This document shows positions 31,108 through 42,431 of a stretch of 64,000 nt of DNA, one piece after another. Numbering within the stretch: the stretch's first letter is position 1; every line of letters begins with the position of its first letter. The notes under the pieces are model-generated. The model did no database searches. It saw only the letters and a program-made list of their open reading frames with translations, and was not told the DNA's origin. The position numbers were made by a program, and so were the translations under genes. Source of the stretch: Massilia sp. BSC265 (GTDB lineage Bacteria; Pseudomonadota; Gammaproteobacteria; Burkholderiales; Burkholderiaceae_D); the NCBI RefSeq assembly GCF_000740675.1, contig NZ_JPXI01000031.1, positions 62,001 through 126,000 on the forward strand, written 5' to 3'.

Positions 31108-31113
31108 TATAAT
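31108..31113 (+). promoter_or_regulatory. Perfect -10 hexamer directly upstream of lpxC
   Basis: TATAAT at 31108-31113 ends six bases before the lpxC ATG, so transcription would start at or next to the start codon. No -35 and no ribosome site are visible. Confidence 0.45.
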
Positions 31114-31119
31114 CGCCGG

Positions 31120-32055
31120 ATGCTGAAACAACGAACCATCAAACAGGTCGTCCGCACCACCGGTGTCGGCGTCCACTCGGGCACCAAGGTCGAACTGACC
31201 CTGCGTCCGGCGCCGCCGGGCGCCGGCATCACCTTCCGCCGCGTCGACTACGATCCCATCGTCGCCATCCCGAGCGCGGCCGACGTGGTCGGCGAGACCC
31301 GCATGGCCACGGTCCTGATCCGGGATGGCGCGCGCGTTTCCACCGTCGAGCACCTGATGTCGGCCTGTGCCGGCCTCGGCATCGACAACCTGACCGTGGA
31401 CGTGACGGCCGAAGAGATCCCGATCATGGACGGTTCGGCGGCTTCCTTCGTGTTCCTGCTGCAGCAGGCCGGCCTGGAAGAGCAGGATGCGCCGAAACGC
31501 TTCATCCGCGTGCTGAAGGACGTCGAGATCCGCCAGGGCAGCGGCAACAACGAGAAGTGGGCGCGCCTGTCGCCCTACGACGGCTTCAAGCTCGACTTCT
31601 TCATCGAGTTCAACCACCCTGCCGTGGACGGCACCATGCAGCGCGCTTCGGTGGACTTCGGCGACGTGTCCTATGTACACGACGTGGCGCGCGCGCGTAC
31701 CTTCGGCTTCATGCAGGACGTGGAAACCCTGCGCGGCATGGGCCTGGCGCGCGGCGGCTCGCTGGAAAACGCGATCGTGATGGACGAGTACCGCATCCTG
31801 AATGCGGACGGACTGCGCTACGAGGACGAGTTCGTGCGCCACAAGATTCTCGACGCGATCGGCGACCTCTATATCGTGGGCCACCCGCTGCTGGCCAGCT
31901 ACACGGCGCACAAGTCGGGCCACGCGCTCAACAACGAACTGCTGCGCAAGCTGCTGGCAACGCCGGATGCCTACGAGTGGGTCGAATTCGATTCGCTGAG
32001 CGAGGCGCCGCCGTCTTACCTGCGGCAGATGACGCGGGAGTGGGCGCAGATGTGA
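31120..32055 (+). CDS. lpxC: UDP-3-O-acyl-N-acetylglucosamine deacetylase LpxC
   Basis: A 311-residue zinc amidase catalysing the committed step of lipid A synthesis. The zinc ligands are seen in [16 protein letters not shown] and [16 protein letters not shown], with the catalytic His later in HKSGHALNN. The N-terminal [20 protein letters not shown] and [13 protein letters not shown] are standard. It follows the fts genes as in other proteobacteria, separated by three accessory genes. No ribosome site precedes the ATG. Confidence 0.97.
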   Translation: MLKQRTIKQVVRTTGVGVHSGTKVELTLRPAPPGAGITFRRVDYDPIVAIPSAADVVGETRMATVLIRDGARVSTVEHLMSACAGLGIDNLTVDVTAEEIPIMDGSAASFVFLLQQAGLEEQDAPKRFIRVLKDVEIRQGSGNNEKWARLSPYDGFKLDFFIEFNHPAVDGTMQRASVDFGDVSYVHDVARARTFGFMQDVETLRGMGLARGGSLENAIVMDEYRILNADGLRYEDEFVRHKILDAIGDLYIVGHPLLASYTAHKSGHALNNELLRKLLATPDAYEWVEFDSLSEAPPSYLRQMTREWAQM

Positions 32056-32098
32056 TGTGCCCGGGCGCACGCCGGTGTCCGCGCGTGCACGTCCTTGT

Positions 32099-32566
32099 TT
32101 ACTTCCGCTTCTCTGCGAGCCTGCGCAAGGCCGCCACCAGATCCTTGTTCTGGCTGGTATCCTCCAGCGACTCCGCCAGTTCCTCGAAAGCCTGCACCGC
32201 GGTCTTCGGCAACTCCAGCGTGCGCATCTGCGGCTTGTCCTCCGGCATCGCGCGTCCCACCTGTACTTTCAGCTTGACCGATTCCACCGCCCAGCCGCGC
32301 TGCGCCAGCGCGGACTGCAGCTTGGGCAGCATCTGCTTCATCCGTGCCGCCACGGCCGAGCTCGGCACAGCGAGCACCAGCACCCCGTCGTGGAACGAGA
32401 TCACATCGGTGTTGCCGGCCATGACGGGCAGGATGGCGGCGCAGTCGGACTGCAGGCGCGCCATGCGCATCGCGGCAGGCAGGAGGCTGGCCATGCGGTC
32501 GTTCTTGCGCAGGAAATCTGTCGCGACGATCGAGGTCTGCCGGTTCTTGGTACCGTAGATATGCAC
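32099..32566 (-). CDS. DUF721 (DciA-like) protein
   Basis: A 155-residue DUF721 protein (FLRKNDRMASLLPAAMRMARLQSDCAAILPVM, then VLVLAVPSSAVAARMKQMLPKLQSALAQRGW and a basic C-terminus). Relatives are single-strand nucleic-acid-binding KH-like proteins, and DciA is the replicative-helicase loader in many bacteria, but this one is assigned only at family level. The start is uncertain: GTG 32566 (VHIYGTKN) fits relatives, while ATG 32611 is possible; neither has a clear ribosome site. It is divergent from secA, a conserved neighbourhood in Betaproteobacteria. Confidence 0.75.
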   Translation of the reverse strand: MHIYGTKNRQTSIVATDFLRKNDRMASLLPAAMRMARLQSDCAAILPVMAGNTDVISFHDGVLVLAVPSSAVAARMKQMLPKLQSALAQRGWAVESVKLKVQVGRAMPEDKPQMRTLELPKTAVQAFEELAESLEDTSQNKDLVAALRRLAEKRK

Positions 32567-32770
32567 GGGATCAGGTAAACAAAGGGAGGGGAATGACGAT
32601 GCCCGCACCATATCACAAAGCGGATGCGCTGCGCATCCAATGTGCAGTTGCCGGGCGCCGAGGCCGCTCAAGCCGTGGCGGAACTGTGGCGTACGATGCA
32701 ATTTGATAACATTCTGCTGTCCAGCAGCCTTGTTATCCTGCCCAATGACCCCAAGTGTGGCCGGATCGCA

Positions 32771-32779
32771 TGATAAAAT
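32771..32779 (+). promoter_or_regulatory. Extended -10 promoter element of secA
   Basis: TGATAAAAT matches the extended -10 form TGNTATAAT with one mismatch. It would start transcription about 205 bases before the secA ATG. No convincing -35 is seen, as is usual for extended -10 promoters. Confidence 0.5.
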
Positions 32780-32826
32780 CAGTAGCTTTTTGCCATAGGC
32801 GGTCTTCGGCGGGTCGTAAAAACGGT

Positions 32827-32939
32827 CGCCTCGGAAAACCTGCTGCGCGTTGCACTGGCGGTCTGTGATGCTCGCTGTACTCACGTACAGCTGCGCTTCT
32901 CGACCACCATTGCCGCCGCTCGCGACGGTTTCCGAGGCG
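32827..32939 (+). repeat. Large inverted repeat in the secA leader
   Basis: CGCCTCGGAAAACC at 32827-32840 pairs with GGTTTCCGAGGCG at 32927-32939, with a single bulged base. Within the 86-base loop is a perfect 7-bp hairpin, GCTGTAC-tcac-GTACAGC (32874-32891). It may be a structured mRNA leader or a mobile palindromic element. Confidence 0.7.
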
Positions 32940-32992
32940 CCCTACGGCTCACCCCTGGCTCTTTTTGCGGCGTAATTTTCTAGAACACAGCA

Positions 32993-35776
<2,784 letters not shown>

Positions 35777-35800
35777 GCTGCGGTATCGTGTGTGAATGGA

Positions 35801-35830
35801 AACGGCCGGGTGAACCCCGGCCGTTTTTTT
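35801..35830 (+). terminator. Intrinsic terminator after secA
   Basis: AACGGCCGGG at 35801-35810 pairs with CCCGGCCGTT at 35816-35825 around a five-base loop, and seven T's run from 35824 to 35830. Confidence 0.95.
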
Positions 35831-35989
35831 ACGTTCGAACCTGAAGTTCGCCATGGCGTTGGCGTCTGTGTAAGGTTTCACAGCAGGATGCGATTTTCTT
35901 CATTGGCAAGCTGCTATGCTGAGCGCAACGGCTGCCATCGGCCAAAAGCAGACCCAGACATCGTTACCAACTTCTTACTGAACAGAGTT

Positions 35990-36616
35990 ATGTTATCTAT
36001 AGAGCAATTCTTTGCGTTCCTTGCCGCTGCGCTTCTCATCACCGCTACGCCCGGCCCAGACAATCTGATGGTTCTTGGGATGGGTATATCGAAAGGGCAG
36101 CGGCGCGGAATCGTGTTTGGTCTAGGCTGTGCTTTTGGTTGCCTCAGCCATACGATTTTGGCGGTGGTTGGCGTTAGTGCATTGATCGCAGCTTCGCCCG
36201 CAGCATTTACATTGCTCAAGATTGCAGGGGGCTTATATCTGATTTGGCTCGGCTACAACGCTCTGCGCAGTTCGGGTTCGGTGAAGATCGAAGCTGTACA
36301 GTCCGTGGATGAATCATTGACCAAGCTATTCCTCAAAGGTTGTTTGGCAAACGCGATCAATCCTAAGGTTGTCCTCTTTTTCTTATCCTTCTTGCCACAG
36401 TTCGTCATTCCCGCAAACGGCCCCGTTGGCCTGCAGCTTGCTGGCTTGGGACTAACTTTTACACTCCAAGCGGCTGTACTGTTTGGGTTGCTCGGCTACT
36501 TTTCCGGCGCGATTGGCCAATGGCTGAGTAAGCGCCCAAAAGCTGGTGTTGTCCTCGATCGTATCGCCGGCGCAGTGTTCGTGGGCTTAGGCTTGAAGCT
36601 CATTGTTTCCCGCTGA
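35990..36616 (+). CDS. LysE/RhtB-family amino-acid exporter
   Basis: A 208-residue, six-helix membrane protein of the LysE/RhtB exporter family. The N-terminal signature FFAFLAAALLITATPGPDNLMVLGMGISKGQRRGI and the NAINPKVVLFFLSFLPQFV loop are diagnostic. The start ATG 35990 fits the family, but its ribosome site is weak. Base composition departs from the window: in 36121-36180 only 32 of 60 bases are G or C, against roughly two thirds elsewhere. Codon use is also less GC-biased, suggesting acquisition by transfer. The exported amino acid is unknown. Confidence 0.88.
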   Translation: MLSIEQFFAFLAAALLITATPGPDNLMVLGMGISKGQRRGIVFGLGCAFGCLSHTILAVVGVSALIAASPAAFTLLKIAGGLYLIWLGYNALRSSGSVKIEAVQSVDESLTKLFLKGCLANAINPKVVLFFLSFLPQFVIPANGPVGLQLAGLGLTFTLQAAVLFGLLGYFSGAIGQWLSKRPKAGVVLDRIAGAVFVGLGLKLIVSR

Positions 36617-36717
36617 AATTTAGGTCTGCTTCGGGTCGATTGCGGTCACTCAGCAAGTGCCCCGTCCAGCCCGAGCCAAACCAAGCTGGGCCAGATGAGA
36701 CGCCAAGGACTTAAGCA

Positions 36718-37107
36718 TTGAAACTTTCCCAATCACAGTTCACTGCATTGATGTCTTCGTCGGACACTGCGCGATTCAAGCATTTCATCGGCCGTGCCGC
36801 AGACTGTGAACGGCTATGGAGTCTGCGCGACGCCAGTGGCTGGGTAGTAGCGGTGGATTGCGCCGGTGCACCCGGTTTCCCGGTATGGCCGCATCTAGAC
36901 TACGCAAGGGCTTGCGCGACGGGCATGTGGGCCGGATACCTGCCGGCCGAGATCGATGTGCATGCGTTCACAGAAGCATGGTTGCCCGATATGGCGGAAC
37001 GCGGGGTGTCGGTCGAGGTCTTCCCGACCCCGTCGGCGAGGGGAGTATGGATGAGGCCGGAAGAACTGCAGCATCACCTCGCCGATGAGCTGGACAAGTA
37101 CGCTTGA
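36718..37107 (+). CDS. DUF2750 family protein
   Basis: A 129-residue cytoplasmic protein of the DUF2750 family. It shows the typical LWSLRDASGWVVAVD, the GFPVWPHLDYARAC motif, WAGYLPAEIDVHAFTEAWLPDM and the VEVFPTPSARGVWMRPEEL ending. The start is TTG 36718, with AAGGA eight bases upstream. The family has no known function; it is scattered in proteobacteria as a single small gene. It converges on the alanine racemase gene with an 11-base gap. Confidence 0.8.
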   Translation: MKLSQSQFTALMSSSDTARFKHFIGRAADCERLWSLRDASGWVVAVDCAGAPGFPVWPHLDYARACATGMWAGYLPAEIDVHAFTEAWLPDMAERGVSVEVFPTPSARGVWMRPEELQHHLADELDKYA

Positions 37108-37118
37108 GCGAACGGCGT

Positions 37119-38222
37119 TCAGACGTAATGCCGATGGAAGCGGTTGCCGAGGCGCGTCAGCACTTCGTAGCCGATGGTCCCGGCCAGCGCCGCCACCTGG
37201 TCCACTGGCTGGTGCGCGCCCATCAGCTCGACCTCCGCTCCCGGCACGATGCGCTCCGGCGCGATTCCGGTCACGTCCAGCCCCATGCTGTCCATCGACA
37301 CCCGGCCCACGATCGGCACCTTGACGCCATCCACGAAGGCGAAGCCGCGCCCCGACAGCGAGCGGAACCAGCCATCCGCGTAGCCGACCGACACGGTCGC
37401 GATGCGCTGCTCGCCGGTGCAGGCATGGTGCGCGCCGTAGCCCACCACGTCGCCTTCGCACACGCTGCGCACCTGCACCACGCGCGCGTGCAGCGAGACC
37501 GCCTGCCTGAGCGGATTCGGAGTGCCCGGCTGCGGATTGATGCCATACAGCGCCGCACCCGGGCGCAGCAGGTCGTAATGGTACGAAGAACCCAGGAACA
37601 CGGCCGAGGAATTGGCCAGGCTGGCCGGCACGCCCGGGAACAGCTCGCGCAGTTCGTCGAAGCGGCGGCGCTGCGCCTCGTTCATCGGGTGCAGGGGCTC
37701 GTCCGCGCAGGCCAGGTGGCTCATCACGAGGGTGGGGCGCACGCCCGCGAGCCAGTCGCGGTCGGCCACCAACGCCAGCAGATCGGCCGGCGCGATGCCC
37801 ATGCGCGACATGCCGGTGTCGACCTGGATCGCGGCCGGCAGCTCGCGCCCGAGCTTGCGTGCCAGCGCACGCCATTCCTGCACCTGGCCCGGATCGTTCA
37901 GGACCGGCCGCAGGTCGTACTGGAAGCAGTCGCGCGACGTCCCCGGCGGCGGGCCGTGCAGCACGTAGATCGCGCAGTCCTCGGGGACCAGCTGGCGCAG
38001 GCGAATGCCTTCGTCCAGGTGGGCGGTGAAGAAGGTCTTGCAGCCTTCGAGCACCAGTGCCGGCGCCACCTGTTCCATGCCGAGCCCGTAGGCATCGGCC
38101 TTCATGACGGCCGCGCAGGCCCCCTTGGTTTTCCCGGCCAGCAGCCGGTAATTGTCACGGATCGCACCCAGGTCGACCACTAGCCGCGCCCCTGCGCGGG
38201 ACGCATCTACCGAATCCACCAT
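37119..38222 (-). CDS. dadX: Alanine racemase, catabolic (DadX-like)
   Basis: A 367-residue PLP-dependent racemase interconverting L- and D-alanine. Lys41 in AAVMKADAYGLG forms the PLP Schiff base. The second catalytic base, a tyrosine, is in VVGYGAHHACTG. GRVSMDSMGLDVT near the C-terminus is standard. It lies seven bases downstream of dadA on the same strand, so it most likely feeds D-alanine to DadA in alanine catabolism, although it can also supply cell-wall D-alanine. The start at 38222 abuts GGGAG, so the GTG one codon later is possible. Confidence 0.93.
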   Translation of the reverse strand: MVDSVDASRAGARLVVDLGAIRDNYRLLAGKTKGACAAVMKADAYGLGMEQVAPALVLEGCKTFFTAHLDEGIRLRQLVPEDCAIYVLHGPPPGTSRDCFQYDLRPVLNDPGQVQEWRALARKLGRELPAAIQVDTGMSRMGIAPADLLALVADRDWLAGVRPTLVMSHLACADEPLHPMNEAQRRRFDELRELFPGVPASLANSSAVFLGSSYHYDLLRPGAALYGINPQPGTPNPLRQAVSLHARVVQVRSVCEGDVVGYGAHHACTGEQRIATVSVGYADGWFRSLSGRGFAFVDGVKVPIVGRVSMDSMGLDVTGIAPERIVPGAEVELMGAHQPVDQVAALAGTIGYEVLTRLGNRFHRHYV

Positions 38223-38229
38223 CTCCCGC

Positions 38230-39519
38230 TTACGCCTTGACCAGTTCCGGCGCGGCGCCGCGCTGCGGGACGCCGGCATAGCGGAACACCGCCAGGTCCT
38301 CGGCGCGAATGGCCGGCTGCTTGCCGCTCACCAGGTCGGCGATGACGGCGGCCGAGCCGCAGGCCATGGTCCAGCCCAGGGTGCCGTGGCCGGTATTGGT
38401 GAACAGGTTGCGCAGCGGGGTGGCGCCGACCACCGGGGTGCTGTCCGGCGTCATCGGGCGCAGGCCGGTCCAGAAGCTGGCCTGGCGGGTGTCGCCGGCG
38501 CCCGGGAACAGGTCGTTGACGACCATTTCCAGGGTTTCACGGCGCGCCGGGTTCAGGACCTTGCTGTAGCCGGCGATCTCGGCCATGCCGCCCACGCGGA
38601 TGCGGTCTTCGAAACGGGTCACGGCGATCTTGTAGCTCTCGTCCAGGATGGTCGACACCGGCGCACGTGCGGCGTCGGTGATCGGCACGGTGATCGAGTA
38701 GCCCTTCAGCGGGTAGACCGGCAGCGTGAACTGGTTCTTGAGCAGCAGGCGCGAGTAGCTGCCCAGCGCCAGCACGTAGCGCTCGGCGGTGAGCACGCCC
38801 GTGTCGGTGCGCACGCCGACGACCTGGTCGCCGCTGGTGAGCAGTTCGCGGATGTCGGTGTCGAACTCGAAGCGCACGCCCAGGTCGCGCGCCATCACGG
38901 TCAGGCGGCTGGTGAACAGCTGGCAGTCGCCGGTTTCGTCGTTCGGCAGGCGCAGGCCGCCCACCAGGGTGGCATGATTGCCCAGCGCCGGCTCGGCCTT
39001 GCCCAGCTCGCGGCCCTGCAGCAGTTCGTACTCGACGCCGGCTTCCTTCAGCACTTCGATGTCCTTGCCCGCGCTCTCCAGCTGCTGCCGGGTGCGGAAC
39101 AGCTGGATGGTGCCGAGGGTGCGGCCCTCGTACTCGATGCCGGTCTGGGCGCGCAGTTCGCGGATGCAATCGCGGCTGTACTCGGCCAGGCGCACCATGC
39201 GTTCCTTGTTGACGGCATAGCGGTCGGCGGTGCAGTTGCGGTACATCTGCCACATCCAGGCAAGCTGGAACAGCGAGCCGTCCGGGCGGATCGCCAGCGG
39301 CGCGTGCTTCTGGAACAGCCACTTCGCGGCCTTCAGCGGAATGCCCGGCGCCGCCCACGGCGAGGCATAGCCCGGCGAGATCTGGCCGGCATTGGCGAAG
39401 CTCGTCTCCAGGGCAGGGCCGGGTTGACGGTCGATGACGGTGACGTCGTGGCCTGCCTTGGCCAGATAGTAAGCGGTGGTCACGCCGACCACGCCGCTGC
39501 CCAGTACGAGAACGCGCAT
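38230..39519 (-). CDS. dadA: D-amino acid dehydrogenase DadA
   Basis: A 429-residue FAD flavoprotein that oxidises D-amino acids, mainly D-alanine, to keto acids at the inner membrane. The Rossmann motif is [21 protein letters not shown] at residues 3-23. It continues with [20 protein letters not shown], and FAD contacts near the C-terminus are seen in [14 protein letters not shown] and [14 protein letters not shown]. The length matches E. coli DadA (432). It heads a dadAX operon and is divergent from an Lrp-type regulator. Confidence 0.96.
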   Translation of the reverse strand: MRVLVLGSGVVGVTTAYYLAKAGHDVTVIDRQPGPALETSFANAGQISPGYASPWAAPGIPLKAAKWLFQKHAPLAIRPDGSLFQLAWMWQMYRNCTADRYAVNKERMVRLAEYSRDCIRELRAQTGIEYEGRTLGTIQLFRTRQQLESAGKDIEVLKEAGVEYELLQGRELGKAEPALGNHATLVGGLRLPNDETGDCQLFTSRLTVMARDLGVRFEFDTDIRELLTSGDQVVGVRTDTGVLTAERYVLALGSYSRLLLKNQFTLPVYPLKGYSITVPITDAARAPVSTILDESYKIAVTRFEDRIRVGGMAEIAGYSKVLNPARRETLEMVVNDLFPGAGDTRQASFWTGLRPMTPDSTPVVGATPLRNLFTNTGHGTLGWTMACGSAAVIADLVSGKQPAIRAEDLAVFRYAGVPQRGAAPELVKA

Positions 39520-39630
39520 GATGTGCCTAGGTCCTGAAGTAAAAGAAGCCGGATTTAGAAAAGATTGCCATGATACATGGGGAAGTGAAATAATGGTTCC
39601 TGTTGTCACACACGTTTTCAGTGAAAATTC
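39520..39630. promoter_or_regulatory. Divergent dadA / Lrp-regulator control region
   Basis: The 111-base AT-rich spacer between divergent dadA and the regulator gene must hold both promoters. It contains a short palindrome, CCATG-ata-CATGG, at 39568-39580. Relatives of the regulator bind and activate dad promoters in response to alanine, so Lrp sites are expected here, but no precise box can be assigned. Confidence 0.5.
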
Positions 39631-40116
39631 ATGCGCGTCCAGAAGAACTCCCACCGCGTCCTCGACAAGATCGATCTCCACATCTTATCGATTCTCCAGG
39701 ACGACGCGCGCATCGTCATGAAAGACCTGGCCGAGCAGGTCGGGCTGTCGCTGACGCCCTGCATCGAACGGGTCAAGCGCATGGAGCGCGATGGCGTGAT
39801 CAGCGGCTACCACGCGCGCGTGAATCCGCAGGCCATGGGCCTGCAGATCCTGGTGTTCGTCGAAATTACCCTGCACCAGAAATCGGAGAAAGCGTTTGAC
39901 CGCTTCCGCCGCGCGATGCTCGGCATTCCCGAAGTGATGGAGTGTCACCTGGTGTCGGGCGACTTCGACTACCTGATCAAGGCCCGTATTCCCGAAATGT
40001 CGGAATACCGCCGCCTGCTGGGAGAAATCCTGCATGTGGCCGATGCCGGCCAGTCGAAAAGCTATGTGGTGATGGAAGAGCTGAAGGAAACGCTGGCGCT
40101 GTCGATCCCGCGCTGA
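39631..40116 (+). CDS. Lrp/AsnC-family regulator, probable dad operon activator
   Basis: A 161-residue leucine-responsive-type regulator. The N-terminal HTH reads [41 protein letters not shown]. The C-terminal RAM ligand-binding domain spans [21 protein letters not shown] to [13 protein letters not shown], with [11 protein letters not shown] at its centre. It is divergent from dadA-dadX, the arrangement of dadR/bkdR-type activators. It could also be the global Lrp; sequence alone does not separate them. Confidence 0.92.
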   Translation: MRVQKNSHRVLDKIDLHILSILQDDARIVMKDLAEQVGLSLTPCIERVKRMERDGVISGYHARVNPQAMGLQILVFVEITLHQKSEKAFDRFRRAMLGIPEVMECHLVSGDFDYLIKARIPEMSEYRRLLGEILHVADAGQSKSYVVMEELKETLALSIPR

Positions 40117-40120
40117 GCGG

Positions 40121-40140
40121 GCCGGCGCCGCTGCGCCGGC
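40121..40140. terminator. Hairpin terminator between convergent genes
   Basis: GCCGGCGC at 40121-40128 pairs with GCGCCGGC at 40133-40140 around CGCT. It lies between the convergent stops of the Lrp-type gene and the beta-propeller gene. No long T-run is seen. Confidence 0.6.
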
Positions 40141-40161
40141 TTGCTCATGCAGGACGCAGGC

Positions 40162-41112
40162 TCAGGGAAAGGCCGGCAGGTCGATGCTGTAGATATTGCG
40201 AAGGCCGTTGTGCGCCACGCCCAGCAGTTCGCCGTCGACATCGGCCGCGCTGCGCAGGGTGCCTTGCCGGGGCCATGTGACGCCGGCATCGCGGCGGGTG
40301 CTTGAAAACAGCAGGGTCTTGCCGTCCGCGCCGATCGAGCCAGTGAATTCCATTTGCGGCGAGTTCACCGGACCGTCGAGCCGGCGAGGCGCACTCCACG
40401 CCTGGCCGTCGCGGCCGACGTGGAACAGGTCGATGTTGCGATTTGCATCCGCCATGGCGAGAATGCCGAAGCTCTGGTCAGGGGCGATCGCGAACGACAT
40501 GCCCGTGAACGGCATCGGCTCGGGAGCAGCATAGGCGCCATTCACCAGCTTCGCACGCAGGATCGGGCCACCGCCCGCGCGGCCAAAATACAGGGTGCCG
40601 TCGGCCGCCAGCGAGGGATAGGTCTCGTTCAGGCCACTGTTGATGTGGTCGGGCAGGCGGGTCGGTTCACCCCAGCTGCCATCCGCCTGTCGCATGACCT
40701 GCCAGAGGTCGAGGTCCGCCTTCGGTTGGGCGCCACCCTCGGTCCGGTTCGAAATGAACACATAACGGGCGCCATCCGGGCTGAGCGCGCCATCGCCATC
40801 GTTCCATCGCCCCGAGAACGGCAGCACCGTCGGCATCTCCCACTTGCCATTGACCAGGCGCGCCTGCATCAGGGTCATGCGTGAAAATCCGACATCGGTA
40901 CGGGTGAACAGTAGCGTGCGGCCGTCCGCGGTGAGCGCGGGCGCGAAATCATGGAAGGGGCCGGAAACCGTCCCTTCGCCGACGAGGCGCGGCTTGGCGG
41001 CGAGCGGCAGGGATGGGGCATCGGCGGCCAGGGCAGGCGGCGGGCAGGCAACTGCGAGGAGGGAGATGGGCGCAAGCGCGCGCGAGATCTTGTGGAGGAA
41101 TGGCTGTGTCAT
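40162..41112 (-). CDS. Exported PD40/TolB-like beta-propeller protein
   Basis: A 316-residue protein with a signal peptide (ISRALAPISLLAVACPPPALA, cleavage after ALA) and repeated WD40-like PD40 units: FAPALTADGRTLLFTRTD, GALSPDGARYVFISNR, TYPSLAADGTLYFGR and FTGSIGADGKTLLFSS. It is probably a periplasmic propeller. There is no catalytic domain, so a binding or scaffolding role is likely. It stands between the Lrp-type regulator and the MerR-type regulator without a clear operon partner. Confidence 0.75.
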   Translation of the reverse strand: MTQPFLHKISRALAPISLLAVACPPPALAADAPSLPLAAKPRLVGEGTVSGPFHDFAPALTADGRTLLFTRTDVGFSRMTLMQARLVNGKWEMPTVLPFSGRWNDGDGALSPDGARYVFISNRTEGGAQPKADLDLWQVMRQADGSWGEPTRLPDHINSGLNETYPSLAADGTLYFGRAGGGPILRAKLVNGAYAAPEPMPFTGMSFAIAPDQSFGILAMADANRNIDLFHVGRDGQAWSAPRRLDGPVNSPQMEFTGSIGADGKTLLFSSTRRDAGVTWPRQGTLRSAADVDGELLGVAHNGLRNIYSIDLPAFP

Positions 41113-41242
41113 GGATGAACTGCGGTGCAGAAGAGGTCCTGGTCATGTGGAGGGAACAGGCAATGTAGCATCCGCGCATCGGCGAGTTTTCGTAAATTTG
41201 TATCCCTGCCGTGGGGTTCGCTCCGGAGCCGCCCAGGACCCG

Positions 41243-41272
41243 GCGGGCCGGAATGCCGCAGCACCGGCCCGC
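41243..41272 (-). terminator. Hairpin after the MerR-type regulator gene
   Basis: GCGGGCCGG at 41243-41251 pairs perfectly with CCGGCCCGC at 41264-41272, with a 12-base loop. It begins nine bases past the regulator's stop. There is no T-run, so it is a probable rather than certain terminator. Confidence 0.55.
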
Positions 41273-41280
41273 AATTCATG

Positions 41281-42312
41281 TCATGCCTTGCGTGGCTGCA
41301 TCGCCATGCCTGCCATTGCCTTGCGCAGGAAGGCAAGGACCTCATCGCCGATGCCGGTGCCGAGGTGCAGCAGCGGCTCGGAGCTGGCGGCAAGCCGGAA
41401 CTGGCTGACCACCTCGGGGTCGTCGCCCACCATGTCGGTGAACATCATGAACCAGCGTCGCGCAAGTTCCTGGGCCTTGAGCGACTGCGCCTCCGGATCG
41501 GCTTCCCTGCATGCGTGGACCTGGGTCGCCAGTACGATCCACTCGTCCGAATGCGATGCTTCGTGGCGGCGCATGCGCTCGATCGCAGCAAGCGGCAGGT
41601 AGCGCGCATAGATGGCGAAGCGGACCTCGGCGATCGCGGTGCGCATGTAGTCCAGCACGGCGGGCGTCAGGCCGAATTCCTTTTGCGCCTCCGGGTCCTG
41701 CCCGGTCATCACCGTCAGGCGCAGGATGAAGGCCGGGTTGCCGCCGCTGTCGCGCTCCAGGCAGGCCAGCCAGCGTTCGGCAAAGCTTCCGGCCTCGCTG
41801 GACGTTGGCGGAACGCCGCGCTCGATCAGCGATTGCGCATGGCGCACCAGCTCCTGCCATTCGGCCTGGGCCGCGCGGTTCTGGTACAGCGGCAGCCGCG
41901 CCAGTTCTTCCTTCGAAAAGTGTTTCTCGTACATGGTCATCTGCTCCAGGGTGGTTAGCCAGATGGACAGGTCGGTCTCCTCGCCGGCGGCCAGCTTTGA
42001 ACGCAGGCGCAGCAGTTGCTCGCGCATGTGCGCCGCTTCGGCAATCTGCCGTTCGAGGCCGGAGAGCTGGCGTTCGACGATGGCCAGCGGCGAGGCATCC
42101 GGACTGTCCAGGTAAGCCCCGATGTCGGCCAGCGCCATGCCGAACGCGCGCAGGGCCTGGATCTGCTGCAGGCGCGCCACGTCGTCGCGGTCATAGAGCC
42201 GGTAACCGGCATCGGAACGCGCAGAAGGCGAGAGCAGCTTGATACTGTCGTAATGGTGCAGCGTGCGGACCGTCAGGCCGGCGCGCGCCGCGAGTTCTCC
42301 CACTTTCAACAT
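41281..42312 (-). CDS. MerR-family regulator with TipAS ligand-binding domain
   Basis: A 343-residue regulator. The N-terminal winged HTH is LKVGELAARAGLTVRTLHHYDSIKLLSPSARSDAGYRLY, followed by the MerR dimerisation coiled coil (residues 80-115). The C-terminal half is a TipAS-like all-helical antibiotic-recognition domain (EKHFSKEELARLP near its start, then ARRWFMMFTDMVGDD). TipA-type proteins bind drugs and distort promoters with long spacers. A perfect dyad lies in a 19-bp promoter spacer directly upstream, suggesting autoregulation. No resistance gene is adjacent. Confidence 0.9.
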   Translation of the reverse strand: MLKVGELAARAGLTVRTLHHYDSIKLLSPSARSDAGYRLYDRDDVARLQQIQALRAFGMALADIGAYLDSPDASPLAIVERQLSGLERQIAEAAHMREQLLRLRSKLAAGEETDLSIWLTTLEQMTMYEKHFSKEELARLPLYQNRAAQAEWQELVRHAQSLIERGVPPTSSEAGSFAERWLACLERDSGGNPAFILRLTVMTGQDPEAQKEFGLTPAVLDYMRTAIAEVRFAIYARYLPLAAIERMRRHEASHSDEWIVLATQVHACREADPEAQSLKAQELARRWFMMFTDMVGDDPEVVSQFRLAASSEPLLHLGTGIGDEVLAFLRKAMAGMAMQPRKA

Positions 42313-42344
42313 CGAGCTTCTCCCTGTTCTTCATGCGTAGCGCT

Positions 42345-42375
42345 ACTCTGGAGCCTCACGCGGCGTGAGGGTCAA
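42345..42375 (-). promoter_or_regulatory. MerR-type promoter with dyad operator
   Basis: On the minus strand the -35 TTGACC (42370-42375) is followed after 19 bases by CAGAGT (42345-42350). The spacer is almost filled by the perfect palindrome CCTCACGC-G-GCGTGAGG (42354-42370). The long spacer with a central dyad is the hallmark of MerR-controlled promoters. It drives the MerR-TipAS gene itself. Confidence 0.75.
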
Positions 42376-42431
42376 GCGCATTGTTGGACATGCGTGCCCC
42401 GCATGATACGGGCACGCACGTCCCGGGAGAA

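Larger units (their letters stand above)
32567..32992. other. Intergenic region and structured leader upstream of secA
   Basis: The 426-base gap holds the divergent promoters of the DUF721 gene and secA. An extended -10 for secA is at 32771-32779. The leader between it and secA carries a large inverted repeat (32827-32939) with a nested hairpin. No gene is supported. The in-frame upstream extension of DUF721 runs through this repeat and is not protein-like. Confidence 0.65.

Noticed and set aside
32567..32884. An N-terminal extension of the DUF721 protein
   Set aside because: The in-frame codons cross the secA promoter and inverted repeat and do not look like DUF721 sequence.
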